Shown: positions 1 to 9,414, counted from the stretch's first letter. The stretch: DNA of 64,000 bases from Effrenium voratum (GCA_963377175.1 CAUJNA010001846.1:967489-1031488); one strand, 5' to 3'. Notes: generated by a model not told the origin, from the letters alone. Program-made: numbers and translations.

Positions 1-465
1 AACCGGTTCCAGGTGTTTGCAGTGCTCCGAAATCCGTGTTCTGCCTCGAAAAACCTGCGAATTCCAGCCCGCCGAGCTTGTCACCGCCGATGTCACCGGT
101 CTCTAACACGTCAGCCCGCCGAGGCACGGCCCCAGAGTCAGCCAGTGTCTGACGCGGCAGCCCGCCGAGGTGCACGTCAGCCCGCCGAGGCTTTTCCACG
201 TAACGCGTCAGCCCGCCGAGCTTGTCACCGCCGAAGTCACCGGTCTCTAACACGTCAGCCCGCCGAGGCCCCGGGAGGAATCGAGCCTCCGAAACGTCGC
301 TACGGAGAGCAGCGCAACGCTTAAACCATGTTATTATGGGCTCTCGCTACCTGTCCAAAACGGCGCTTTTTGGCCCAAAAACACGGTCATCAACGATGTC
401 ACCGCTTCGTCACCGCTCTCTCTTTGGGGCCGAAAAGTGCGCAAAAGGCTTGGAAAAGCGAGGCC
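1..465. repeat. Left terminal inverted repeat of the Polinton-like element (truncated by window edge)
   Basis: The reverse complement of 23,484-23,945 matches this segment almost base for base, with scattered substitutions and a few short replaced blocks. Identity begins at window base 1, so the true outer end probably lies left of the window. The repeat carries six copies of a CAGCCCGCCGAG motif separated by 15-45 bases, a tRNA T-arm-like hairpin (about 262-290 on the minus strand) and a conserved TTTGGCCCAAAAA block. Matching stops at about 465, where the left copy has a GGCCGGCTCCGCGGCTTCGG direct repeat absent on the right. Long TIRs are typical of Polinton/Maverick elements. Confidence 0.92.
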
Positions 466-515
466 GGCTCCGCGGCTTCGGTCTGAGCGAGGCCGGCTCC
501 GCGGCTTCGGTGCGT
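458..515 (+). repeat. Two direct copies of a GC-rich 24-bp repeat inside the left TIR boundary
   Basis: The sequence GAGGCCGGCTCCGCGGCTTC followed by GGT occurs twice in tandem, separated by a short spacer. It marks the point where left and right TIRs stop matching. About 140 bases follow to the first gene; I see no coding potential in them. Confidence 0.7.
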
Positions 516-624
516 GCCTGCTGCGGGCCCTCTCTACAGCGAATTTAAAGAAGCTCACCGTTTGAGCTCCTTCAGCAAAGTCTAAGGCGTTACAAATTCC
601 ACGCCAACGTCACTCACACGCCCT

Positions 625-765
625 GCCGTCAATCCTGCGGCACACACAGGATTGCTTCATTCAATCCTGCTCGGGCAACAGGATTGCCCCTGCCATTCCT
701 GCGGCACACACAGGATTGCCCCAGCCATTCCTGCGGCACACACAGGATTGCCCTGATGCGCTACC
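625..765. repeat. Cluster of four short hairpins with CAATCCTG/CAGGATTG arms
   Basis: Four successive inverted repeats of about 25 bases each have arms CAATCCTG and CAGGATTG (two copies have CATTCCTG in the left arm). The loops read mostly GCGGCACACA, and once GCTCGGGCAA. They lie at the 3-prime end of the minus-strand adenine methyltransferase and are read into its last codons, giving repeated Cys-Val-Pro-Gln-type residues. They could act as terminators, recombination sites or protein-binding sites; this is inferred from symmetry alone. Confidence 0.75.
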
Positions 766-1505
766 AGCAGCTCTGGCTTGGAGCCGTTCTTGCCCGAGCA
801 CAGCCTTGTGATGGAGCCGGCCCAGCTGTAGAGCTCCCAGGCTTCAGGCACGTCGTTTATGCTCAGGAGGAAGGGCAGGCCGCTTGCGAAGAGCGCGTCT
901 CGGAGCTCTGAGTGGAAGGCCAGGTCATGCCCCCGCCTTCTCGTGCCATAGTAGTTCATGCTGCGGCCTGGGAAGATGTAGGGAGGATCGGCATAGATAC
1001 AATGCCGCGGCGCTTGGCTGGGCAGAGCGCGTAGATGGGCCAGCGCGTCCTGGCCAACGCACGGTCCACGTTTTGGTGGGAGGCCGTTGCAAGACGCCGC
1101 ACAGCTGCCAGCGCCATGGGCCGCAGCTGAGCGAAGGAGCCCCACATTCCCGAGAAGCGTTGCCAGCAGTGCCCGAAACTAGCAGCAGGCCCGCGCCCGC
1201 GCGGCCCCTCTCTGAGCTTCCCCGGCAGGAGGCGGCTGAATAAAGCGCCCTGACTATCTTGCCCCCGCCAGGTCGCAGCAAGGACGCAGGAAGAACCGGT
1301 CACGCCTTAATTACAGCGGTGGCAGGTTTGCGACGGCTCGAAGGCGTCGACCACCACGCACCTCCAGGGCCCGGACCGCCGTGCGAGGTAGTACTCCAGC
1401 TTCCAGAGCCGAAGAAGGGCGAGTGAAGCACGGCGAACGTCCCCCAGCAACCGGTGCACGTGTGGGAGCTACCCAGGATTTACTTCCCATGAACTTCAGT
1501 TGCAT
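657..1505 (-). pseudogene. D12-class (Dam-like) N6-adenine DNA methyltransferase, frameshifted
   Basis: This would transfer a methyl group to N6 of adenine in DNA. In 5-prime to 3-prime order on the minus strand: a start MQLKFMGSKS at 1505, a glycine-rich SAM-binding motif I of type PFFGSG at about 1403-1420, the catalytic DPPY at about 974-992 (context IYADPPYI), then a downstream block with FLLSINDV and ELY typical of D12 enzymes. These pieces lie in different frames, so at least two frameshifts are needed; total length would be near 280 residues, normal for the family. The start is supported by a homologous gene beginning at 27,508, where the same ATG and the PFFGSG block recur. It is divergent from the packaging ATPase with 143 bases between starts. 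The final codons run through the hairpin cluster. Confidence is high for family, low for activity. Confidence 0.75.
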
Positions 1506-1648
1506 GCCAGCCTTTAGATTCACCCCGGTCTCACTGCCCAGGCCAGCGAAACACCCCCATGGCCGACCTGCGCACCACCCTGCTCGTGGTCCTGCGCCTC
1601 CGGAGCCGCGGCTTCCCCGCGTCGAATTTGGGAAGTAAGGCAAAGGAG
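1506..1648. promoter_or_regulatory. Divergent intergenic region between adenine methyltransferase and packaging ATPase
   Basis: The 143 bases separate two head-to-head starts and should hold promoters for both. The first part (GCATGCCAGCCTTTAGATTC) is conserved, with changes, beside the second methyltransferase copy at about 27,480-27,508, whereas the rest is not. No clear TATA element is visible here, unlike elsewhere in the element. Confidence 0.4.
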
Positions 1649-2433
1649 ATGGGGAAGATCAAGCTGTTTCCTATGGCAGAGTACAGCAGCAAACAGCCCT
1701 CGGATCCCGTGGTGCCCCTGGTACCATGTACAGGCATCTTCCTCGGCCCCAGCAAGTCCGGCAAAACCGTGGCGCTGATCAGCATGATTCTGGAGCAATA
1801 CCGCGGAGTCTTCGAGAAAATCTATATCTTCAGTCCCAGCGTGAATATCGACGACAGCTGGATCCCCGTCAAGAAGTACATAGAGGAGGACCTGGGGGCG
1901 AGTACCGAACGGGAGCAAGCCTACTGTGGGACGAGGCGGCGCTGCGGGGCATCATCCAGAGGCAGCGCAAGATCACCGAGACATCCAAGAAGTTGGAGAT
2001 GAAGAAGCTGTATCAGGTGCTGATAATCTGCGACGACTTCGCAGATAGCCCGCAGCTCCACAAACCTCACGGTGCCCTGGATACGCTCTTCATCAGGGGT
2101 CGGCACCTCCAAATCAGCACCTGGGTGAGCTCACAGAAGCTGAGACTAATCAGCGCAGCCGTGCGGGTCAATCAGCAATTCCTCTGCTGCTGGAGGCTGC
2201 GCAACCAGCACGAGCTGGAGGCCGTCATCGAAGAGCTCAGCGCCCTGCTGCCGAAGGACAAGCTGCACCGGATCTACGAGCAGGCGACCCGAGAGCCCTA
2301 CAGCTTCCTCTTCGTCTACTACCTCAAGCCAAAGAATGAGATGTTCTACTTGCGCTTCGAAGAGCGCTTCGCTCTGGAAAAAGAAGCCGATGGGAGCGGC
2401 GCTCAGCGTCCTGGGCCAGAAGCTGTTCGCTAG
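1649..2433 (+). pseudogene. A32-type (FtsK/HerA superfamily) genome-packaging ATPase, one frameshift
   Basis: This is the DNA-packaging motor of Polintons, virophages and nucleocytoplasmic viruses, pumping the genome into the capsid. The N-terminal frame holds Walker A, GPSKSGKT, followed by an IYIFSPSV strand. After a frameshift near 1890-1925 the second frame gives Walker B, LIICDDFAD, at about 2024-2050, then FIRGRHLQISTWVSSQ, the conserved sensor-like region. Joined length is about 260 residues, usual for the family. The ATG at 1649 was chosen over 1559 because the degraded copy at 27,832 shares the MGKIKLFP start while sequence upstream diverges. The end overlaps an alternative upstream start (2390) of the next gene. 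It heads a plus-strand morphogenesis cluster. Confidence 0.88.
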
Positions 2434-2539
2434 CTCTACGCTCATCAATGCGAGGTGCGAGAATATCTCCTGCTGCACCTCCGTCGCAGCAGTCCAGCCG
2501 CCCGTCGTTCGCAGAACGGGTGGCTTCCTAAAGAAAAGA

Positions 2540-3265
2540 ATGACGACGATCTACGTGGACAGACGCAAGAGGGTAGCCGGCTCGGACAGCGACTTCGAGG
2601 TAGACCTGGGAGAGTCCCTGCACCTGCAGAGCGACGCCAGGCTGGCCGTCTACAAGATCAGAATCGCCGACCGCTTCCTCTCGACAGACCGGGGCCGCTA
2701 CCTCTACTGGGTGGACGCCGCGCTCGGCACGCTGAATTGGGCGCTGCTGCCCGAGGGCGCCTACACGGGCTCCCGGCTGGCCGCCTGGATCAGCTCCAAC
2801 TTCGCTACTGCTACCTACAGCGAGACCACGAACAGCCTCAGCGTAGCCTTCGACGGCAACCGCCTCATTCTGAACGATCTGGAGCTGCAGCAGCAGTTCC
2901 CTAACGCTGTGGACTACCCCACCTCGCCGGCCGCCTCGCCATCCAAGCCCATCAGCATCGACCACATGCTCGGCCCGAGCTTCGTCTCCGGCGGGCAGCA
3001 GGTCTTCGAGTTCGTGCGCATGATGGCATACAACGAGGTCTACCTGCGCTGCCCCCAGCTGGCCAACGCCAGCCGCGTGCTGGGCAATCTGGGGGACGAC
3101 CTCCTGTCCAAGATAACGCTGAAGAGCGGCGTGGGCACCATCGTGGAGACCGGCTCCGATGACGGGCACTTCATGGCCGTTAGGGGCCCCATCACCCTGA
3201 GACACCTGCGCTTCCGGCTGACAGACCTGGAAGGCCAAGTCGTCCGACTGCGGGGCTCGTCCTAG
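2540..3265 (+). CDS. Penton-like minor capsid protein
   Basis: The 242-residue protein starts MTTIYVDRRKRV and continues with a SDFEVDL block, an IRIADRF strand, and an LPEGAYTGSRLAAWI segment. This order (YxDxRxR, SDFxxxL, PxGxYxxxxL) is what I know from the single jelly-roll penton proteins of Polintons and adintoviruses that sit at capsid vertices. It has no frameshift. The A-rich leader AAAGAAAAGA directly precedes the ATG, as at several other starts in this element. The same frame stays open upstream to an ATG at 2390 that would add 50 residues starting MGAALS. The 3-prime end is followed by an AT-rich promoter-like island. Penton assignment is by pattern, not by search. Confidence 0.68.
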   Translation: MTTIYVDRRKRVAGSDSDFEVDLGESLHLQSDARLAVYKIRIADRFLSTDRGRYLYWVDAALGTLNWALLPEGAYTGSRLAAWISSNFATATYSETTNSLSVAFDGNRLILNDLELQQQFPNAVDYPTSPAASPSKPISIDHMLGPSFVSGGQQVFEFVRMMAYNEVYLRCPQLANASRVLGNLGDDLLSKITLKSGVGTIVETGSDDGHFMAVRGPITLRHLRFRLTDLEGQVVRLRGSS

Positions 3266-3289
3266 TCCTTCGTGCTGTTTTTGGATCAC

Positions 3290-3341
3290 GTCTAATTCCC
3301 CGAAGGTCTTTTAAAAAAATATTTTCTATTAAAAAAAACCG
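3290..3341 (+). promoter_or_regulatory. AT-rich island and A-run leader before the core-protein gene
   Basis: A short AT-rich tract containing AAATATTTTCTATT followed by eight A residues interrupts otherwise GC-rich DNA and ends five bases before the ATG at 3342. A similar motif, GAATATTTTATTATT, occurs at about 12,105-12,120 before another gene, so this may be a shared promoter element. Confidence 0.45.
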
Positions 3342-4018
3342 ATGAAGCAAGCGCAACCGGCGCCAAGGCCTAGAGGCAGACCTCCGGGTAGTAAAAACAA
3401 GCCCAAGCCGCCCGAGCTGCCCCTGCCGAAGAGCAAAAAAATGATCGACGACCTGGCGAGGAGAAAAAAAAATGATCGACGACCTGCCCACGGAGCCGGC
3501 GTATGAGGCGGACTCCCCTTTCCGTCCCAAGAGGGTGAGATTTCCCACAAAGCCCAAGACGGCTCCCAAGGCTGCACCCAAGGCAGCACCCGTGGCCAAG
3601 GCAGCACCCGTGGCCAAGGCAGCACCCGTGGCCAAGGCAGCGCCCGTGGCCAAGGCAGCGCCCAAGGCAGCACCCAAGGCGCCGCCCAAGGCAGCACCCA
3701 AGGCAGCGCCCGTGCCCAAGGCAGCGCCCGCGCCCAAGGCAGCACCCAAGGCAGCACCCAAGGCAGTTGCCGCGCCAGCTCCCAAGCCCAAGGCAGCACC
3801 CAAGCCCAAGGCTGCGCCCAAGGCAGCGCCCGTGCCCGAGCCGCAGCTACAGGCCCGAGGTACAGCCCGAGCCCGAGGTACAGCCCGAGCCCGAGGTACA
3901 CAGAGAGGTACGGCCCGAGCCCGTAGAAGCGCCTCGGCCGAGCGAGCGCGCCATGCGCATGCTGGAGAGGCAGTCGGCGTACGACCGGCTGACGGCGGGA
4001 GCTAGCGTCCTAGTGTAA
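3342..4018 (+). pseudogene. Basic AT-hook / KAAP-repeat core-like protein, frameshifted
   Basis: The first frame (3342-about 3505) encodes an AT-hook-like segment, RPRGRPPGSKNKPK, which normally contacts the DNA minor groove. The second frame (from 3472) begins MIDDLPTEP and runs through about 17 lysine-alanine-proline units of the KAAP type. A third frame finishes with PEPEVQPEPEV and RAMRMLERQSAYDRL, ending at 4018. A local duplication places ATGATCGACGACCTG twice (about 3450 and 3472), each after a run of 6-9 A, and the first frame change sits there. A basic, proline-rich low-complexity protein among capsid genes suggests a virion DNA-condensing role similar to adenovirus core proteins; this is inference. 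The repeat DNA makes alignment and base-calling uncertain. Confidence 0.6.
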
Positions 4019-4023
4019 AAACC

Positions 4024-4314
4024 ATGATGAGCATAGAGCCTCGCAACGAGCCGCAGATGCTCCGGTGGTTTCGAAAGACGTACCCCAGCTACGACCTGCA
4101 GCCCCTGCTGCTGAAGCGCCAGCGAGAGCTGGAGGAGGCGAGGGCCTTCAACGCCTGGCTTGGCGAGCGCCGGCTGGCCCAAGAGGGGCAGCGGCACCTG
4201 GATGATGTGAGCCGGCTGACGGAGGCCGTGCACCGCCAGGTACCTCAGCTGCGCTACGCGCGCGCCGAGCGCGGGGGCGTGGAACGCGCAGCGGGCGAAG
4301 TTGCCGCGCAGTAA
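4024..4314 (+). CDS. Small hypothetical virion-cluster protein (96 aa)
   Basis: This uninterrupted ORF begins MMSIEPRNEP after the leader TGTAAAAACC and lies six bases after the preceding stop. It has an aromatic patch (WFRKTYPSY) followed by a charged helical middle rich in Arg, Glu and Leu (RQRELEEARAFNAW) that may form a coiled coil. I do not recognise a family. Its tight spacing on both sides (11 bases to the next ATG) indicates the same transcription unit as the capsid genes. Confidence 0.6.
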   Translation: MMSIEPRNEPQMLRWFRKTYPSYDLQPLLLKRQRELEEARAFNAWLGERRLAQEGQRHLDDVSRLTEAVHRQVPQLRYARAERGGVERAAGEVAAQ

Positions 4315-4325
4315 CCCATAAAGAG

Positions 4326-5551
4326 ATGAAGACGCTTCGGTCCCACGGCTTCAATCAGCGCCCGCGCTTCGAGCAGGATGTGGGCTACCTGGAGCGGAAC
4401 GAGCCGCTGCCCCTGGACCAGCCGGACCGCAAGGCCACCACGTTCGTCACGAGCCACTTCTACTTGGACGATTTCGTGCAGTCCAGCGAGGACCCCAACC
4501 CGCAGCCTCTGCAGCACACGCCCCTGAGGGCGATTCCAGAGGAAGGCATCCGCACTCCCGCCGAGGCCACGGACGAGGACTTGGCCCGGATGCGCCAAGG
4601 CGGAGGAAACCGCTTCGGCGAGGACGACCTGGCAGGAGACCCAGAGGCAGACGCGCTGTCGAACAACGGCCAGGGCCCGCCCTCCATCACGGGCCGTCTG
4701 CGCAGCGCGGCCGACGGAGCGCAGGCAGCAGCGGACCTGGTGGGCGCAGGAGCAGCAGGGCTCGCGGCGGTGCAGGCCTTCCGCTCCCAGCTCCCCCAGG
4801 ACGCTGCAGAGTACGTCCGCCTAAATGTGTTGCCCCGCCCAGGGCCGCAGCCGCAGCCGCCACCGCAGATCATCGGCCGGCCCAGTGACGTGGAGCGCCT
4901 CCTGGACGAGGCGGGCCAGCGCGCGCAGGAGGTGGAGCGCGGCGCAGCGCAGGCCATAGAGGAGACGGCAGCGGTGGCTGCGGAGGAGGGAGAGGTAGCC
5001 GTTGCCGCCGAGGGCGTGGGCGGAGCCTTTGGCTACTTGGGGGGCCTGGCAGAAGGGGCCGCTGCTTTGGCGCCCACGGCGGGCGAGGTGGCTGGAGCGA
5101 TGGCTGCCACGGCGGGAGTCGGCGCAGCGGCGACGGCTGGGTTGGCCGTGGGGCTCGCAGGCGGCGCAGCCTACGGCCTGGCCCGCGGCACGGGCTGGGT
5201 GCTGGAGAACACGCTCTTCCGGCCTCAGCAGGGCAGCGAGGACGCGGCCGTGCAGGACGTCCGGTCCGCCAACAACATGAACGACGCCACGCAGCCCCAG
5301 CACTTCACGCTGCGCTCCGGCAGCAGCACTTCAGCCCCGCAAGTAGCCGCGCCTCCTCGCAGTCTGGCTTCCGAGTCCAGGCGCAGACCAATCACACGCC
5401 CCGCCCCTTCTCCTGGGGCCTGAACCCCGTGACTCTGCCTCAGTCCCAGCCGAACTCCCGGGCAAGCTCCCGCAGCTCGGGGCAGTCGCGCCATAGCCGC
5501 CTGCCTCCGCCGAGCTACGACCAGCTGGCCCGAGACATCGAGGCGGCCTAG
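4326..5551 (+). pseudogene. Adenovirus pVI-like minor capsid protein with C-terminal PPSY motif, one frameshift
   Basis: The main frame (4326-5423) encodes 365 residues. The N-terminal third is polar; residues about 125-160 and 215-300 are Ala/Gly-rich with long uncharged stretches (AAATAGLAVGLAGGAAYGLA) compatible with a membrane-active helix; the tail is Ser/Arg-rich. Shifting frame near 5405-5440 continues through a Ser/Arg-rich stretch to LPPPSYDQLARDIEAA and a stop at 5549-5551. PPSY is a PPxY motif of the kind that recruits Nedd4-type ubiquitin ligases, and adenovirus pVI combines a membrane-lytic helix with such a motif. Position just before the major capsid gene fits a minor capsid role. 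The comparison with pVI is an analogy from architecture, not sequence identity. Confidence 0.55.
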
Positions 5552-5604
5552 ACTCTCCTTCGCCGTACGAACAAAAATGAGTGTTGCGCTACATGTAAAG
5601 AAGC

Positions 5605-6925
5605 ATGGAGGTAGACACAGCCGGAGCACAGGATGAGTTGATGCAGAGCTTGGACTACAAGCTGAAAACCAGCAACACCAACTACGTGACCGCACGACAC
5701 GACGTGCAGTATTTCCCCAGCTCGCTGAGCTCCTTCTCTCCCGCCACCTTGAGGGTCTGCCGCATTCCTCTGACCAGCGGCACCTCGTTCATCGACCCCG
5801 AGTCGATCAAGATCGCCTTCAGAGTCAGAAACACGGACGCCACCAACCCGCTGGCGCCAGCCACTCCGAACCCCGCCTGTTTCATCCAGAGGATCCAGGT
5901 CTTCGCCAACGGCCAGCGCTGCGACGACATAAACTACTACGGCCGCACCGTGGCCGTGCATGACCTGCTGAAGGGCCGCGAGTACAACCAGAACCAGGCC
6001 GTGGAGGGCTTCGACGAGGTGAACAACTCTCGGACGCCCCGCGCGGTGCACCAGAGCGGCTACGCGGACGTGCTGCAGCGCCCCACCATGGTGGGCATCC
6101 TGCGCTGCGGGAAGATGCTGCCGCCGCAGCTGAACCTGGTGATAGAGATCGAGTTCGCGGACGCGACGACAGCGCTGTGGTCCGAGAACGCCGGGGCGCA
6201 CCCGGCGGGAGCCACGCTGAGCACCGACTTCGAGATCCATAACGTCCGAGTTCTGGCCTCCCAGGTCGTCCTGGACTCTGCGCTGGTAGAGTCCTTCAAC
6301 CGCGTGCTCCTCTCAGGAAGGTCCCTGGTGTTCAGCTACCCCACTGTGCACACGCAGCAGTCCAGCGTCCCGAACGGCGTGGCGGAGCACAACGTCACCG
6401 TGGCGCGCGCCTTCACGAAACTCATGGGCGCGTTCGTGACCTTCTGGGACAACGACGCGTGCTCCAAGATCCACCTGCTGGCCAACCCGGGGCAGGACGT
6501 GGCCCCCATCGGCGCGGCGAGGCAGGAGGACAGCCTCCTGGAGTCGCAGATGCAGCTGGGCAGCCTGCAGTACCCTCACAACCCCATGAAGGGAGCCTCG
6601 GAGCACTTCCACTTCCTCTCGGTCCTAGCGGGGACCTACGATGACACGGTGCGCAACATCGACATCGACCGCGCTGGCTACCTGCGCCACAGCTTCATCG
6701 CGGGCTTCCCGACGGAGCGAGTGCCCAAGAAGCCCCACAGTAGGCGTCATCACCGCTTCGGGCGGGTACCCTGCCTCGTTCAACCTTCCCCCCCCGACCC
6801 CAATAAGCAGCACAAGGCAACGAAGACGGAACGTGTATCAAAATCACCTGATAGCCTATCAGCAGGTACCTTCTCTGGCGCCACACTGGCGAGAAACGGA
6901 AGTCATCCCTCCTGTGCTTGACTAG
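5605..6925 (+). pseudogene. Major capsid protein (double jelly-roll type), frameshifted near C-terminus
   Basis: The protein forms the hexon-like capsomers. From 5605 one frame runs to about 6735 with features of Polinton/adintovirus capsid proteins: an early SFSPATLRVCRIPL strand, FIQRIQVFANGQ, then VLLSGRSLVFSYPTVHT and FHFLSVLAGTYDD with YLRHSFIAGFPTERVP near the end. In the other frame (ending 6925) the sequence continues GVITASGG, resembling the GxxTRSGD segment expected there, so a frameshift lies near 6725-6740. The total of about 440 residues is at the short end for the family and the C-terminus may be degenerate. A short overlapping ORF starts upstream at 5577 after an A-run (ACAAAAATG). 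It is the last gene of the virion cluster. Confidence 0.8.
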
Positions 6926-7002
6926 TAAAAAAGTCATAATAGAGTTATTTCTAGTCTATCTGATAGTATGAAATCATCTTATTTTTTTCTTTTTTAATTA
7001 AA
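6926..7002 (+). terminator. AT-rich 3-prime flank of the capsid gene
   Basis: The 75 bases after the capsid stop contain ATTATTTC-like and TTATTTTTTTCTTTTTTAATTAAAT runs in strong contrast to GC-rich flanks. They could hold polyadenylation or termination signals for the virion transcription unit, or a promoter for what follows. No specific signal is certain. Confidence 0.35.
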
Positions 7003-7078
7003 TGGGGTCCATAGCTCAATTGGTAGAGGCTCTGCGGCTCCGAAGCCTGGAGACCGCAGGCTCGATTCCTCCCGGGCG
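7003..7078 (+). tRNA. tRNA-like sequence, probably degenerate
   Basis: The start GGGTCCATAGCTCAATTGG has the T8-A9, GCTC and AATTGGTAGAG pattern of a D-arm, and the end GCAGGCTCGATTCCTCC forms a T-arm with a seven-base loop resembling TTCGANN and one mismatch in the stem. The acceptor halves (GGGTCCA and CGGGCGC) do not pair, and the anticodon region instead forms a long CTGCGG/CCGCAG stem, so a working tRNA is unlikely. The same T-arm (GGAGGCTCGATTCCTCC, perfect stem) occurs in both TIRs, suggesting a shared tRNA-derived origin. Confidence 0.3.
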
Positions 7079-7139
7079 CGGATCATTTTCGCAGGCGAGT
7101 GCCTTTTGGGAATTCATTTTCCTCCCCTCTACCCGAGAA

Positions 7140-9360
7140 GGATCCCCGAGACGGATCTTCCCACCTCCAGCCCGGCGAGCGCCTCTCCTGGGGGCAAGAA
7201 ATTGCCGAGACGGATCTTCCAGCCTCCAGCCCGGTGAGCGCCACTACCTAGGAGACTTTAAATCCAAGGTCCGAGACGGATCTTCCCATTTGCCGGGGCA
7301 AGAAATTGCCGAGACGGATCTTCCCACCTCCAGCCCGGTGAGCGCCTCTCCTGGGGGCAAGAAATTGCCGAGACGGATCTTCCCGACCCCAGCCCGGTGA
7401 GCGCCACTACCTAGGGGGCTTTTATACCAATGGTCCGAGACGGATCTTTCCTTTTGCTGGGAGCAGGAAATCCCCCGAGACGGATCTTCCCGACCCCAGC
7501 CCGGTGAGCGCCTCTCCTTAGAGTAAGAATTAAGCCCAAGGCCCGAGACGGATCTTCCCGACCCCAGCCCGGTGAGCGCCTCTCCTTAGAATAAGAATTA
7601 AACCCAAGGCCCGAGACGGATCTTCCCGACCCCAGCCCGGTGAGCGCCTCTCCTTAGAGTAAGAATTAAACCCAAGGCCCGAGACGGATCTTCCCGACCC
7701 CAGCCCGGTGAGCGCCTCTCCTTAGATTAAGAATTAAACCCAAGGCCCGAGACGGATCTTCCCGACCCCGCCACCAGCCCGGAGAGCTCCTCTCCTTAGA
7801 GGAGCTCCTCTCCTTAGAATAAGAAATTAAACCAAGCCCTGAACGGATCTTCCCGACCCCAACCCGGTGAGCGCCTCTCGCATAGATAAAGAAATAAAAC
7901 CCAAGGCCCAGACGGATCTTCCCGACCCCACCCGGTGAGCGCCGCGCCTCTCCCTAGATTAAGAATAAATAACCCAAGGCCCGACACTGATCTTTCCCCG
8001 AACCCCAGCCCTGTGAGCGCCTCTCCTTAGAGTAAGAAAATAAAACCCAAGGCCCCGAGGACGGGAAAATCTCCCGACCCCAGCCCGATTGAGCGACCTT
8101 CTCCTTAGTAAAAATTAAATATTAAACCCCAGCCCTCGACTGAACTTCCGACCCCATCCACCACCCGGTGAGCGCCTCTCCTTAGAGTAAGAATTAAACC
8201 CAAGGCCCGAGACGGATCTTCCCGACCCCAGCCCGGTGAGCGCCACTACCTCGGGGGGCTTTTATTCCAAAGGTCCGAGACGGATCTTTCCTTTTGCTGG
8301 GAGCTGGAAATCCCCCGAGACGGATCTTCCCGACCCCAGCCCGGTGAGCGCCACTACCTAGGGGGGGCTTTTATTCCAAGGTCCGAGACGGTTCTTCCCG
8401 CCTCCAGCCCGGCGAGCGCCACTACCTAGAGGGCCATTTATTCCAAGGTCCGAGACGGTTCTTCCCACCCCCAGCCCGGTGAGCGCCACTCCTTAGAGTA
8501 GGAAATTACCCTGGTCCGAGACGGATCTTTCCCCGAGACGGATCTTCCAGCCCCCAGCCCGGTGAGCGCCTCTCCTTAAAAGACTTTAATTCCCAGGTCC
8601 GAGACGGTTCTTCCCGCCACCAGCCCGGTGAGCGCCACTACCTAGAGGGCCATTTATCCCAAGGTCCGAGACGGTTCTTCCCGCCCCCAGCCCGGTGAGC
8701 GCCACTCCTTAGAGTAGGAAATTACCCTGGTCCGAGACGGATCTTTCCCCGAGACGGTTCTTCCCGCCTCCAGCCCGGTGAGCGCCACTCCTTAGGGTAG
8801 GAAATTACCCTGGTCCGAGACGGATCTTTCCCCGAGACGGTTCTTCCCGCCTCCAGCCCGGTGAGCGCCTCTCCTTAAAAGACTTTAATTCCCAGGTCCG
8901 AGACGGTTCTTCCCGCCTCCAGCCCGGTGAGCGCCACTACCTAGAGGGCCATTTATTCCAAGGTCCGAGACGGTTCTTCCCACCCCCAGCCCGGTGAGCG
9001 CCACTCCTTAGAGTAGGAAATTACCCTGGTCCGAGACGGATCATTGTTGAGACGGTTCTTCCCGCCTCCAGCCCGGTGAGCGCCACTCCTTAGGGTAGGA
9101 AATTACCCTGGTCCGAGACGGATCATTGTTGAGAGACGGATCTAAAAAAAAAACACACCCAGGTCCGAGACGGATCATTGTTGAGAGACGGATCATTGTT
9201 GAGAGACGGATCATTGTTGAGAGACGGATCATAGTGGAGAGACGGATCATAGTGGAGAGACGGATCTTAAAAAAAACATGCCCAGGTCCGAGACGGATCA
9301 TTGTTGAGAGACGGATCATTGTTGAGAGACGGATCATTGTTGAGAGACGGATCTTTCGGG
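7140..9360. repeat. Tandem array: about 25 units of a 60-105 bp repeat grading into an 18-bp repeat
   Basis: Each long unit contains GAGACGGATCTTCC, CCCAGCCCGGTGAGCGCC and a spacer such as CTCCTTAGAGTAAGAATTAAACCC. Units vary in the block after GAGCGCC (CTCTCCT or ACTACCT) and are noisiest at about 7780-8160. From about 9030 the array collapses to GAGACGGATCATTGTTGA units, interrupted twice by an A-run followed by CCCAGGTCC. The only shared core is GAGACGGAT. ORFs here are artefacts of the periodicity. The array separates virion genes from replication genes and could be an origin, packaging or recombination region; no direct evidence of function. Confidence 0.9.
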
Positions 9361-9414
9361 TGGCCTTGGAACTGGAGACAGGCGCCAACCAATTTGATGC
9401 CCGCATTGAGTTCA

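Noticed and set aside
1559..1648. Upstream ATG at 1559 as the ATPase start
   Set aside because: The second ATPase copy is conserved from the ATG at 1649 onward but not upstream.
2528..3289. Minus-strand 253-aa ORF opposite the penton gene
   Set aside because: Composition (His, Val, Gly, Ala-rich) and full overlap with a motif-bearing plus-strand gene mark it as a shadow.
7140..9350. Possible CRISPR array
   Set aside because: Spacers between the repeats are themselves repeated and similar; units vary in length, and no cas gene is present. It is an ordinary tandem array in a eukaryote-type context.
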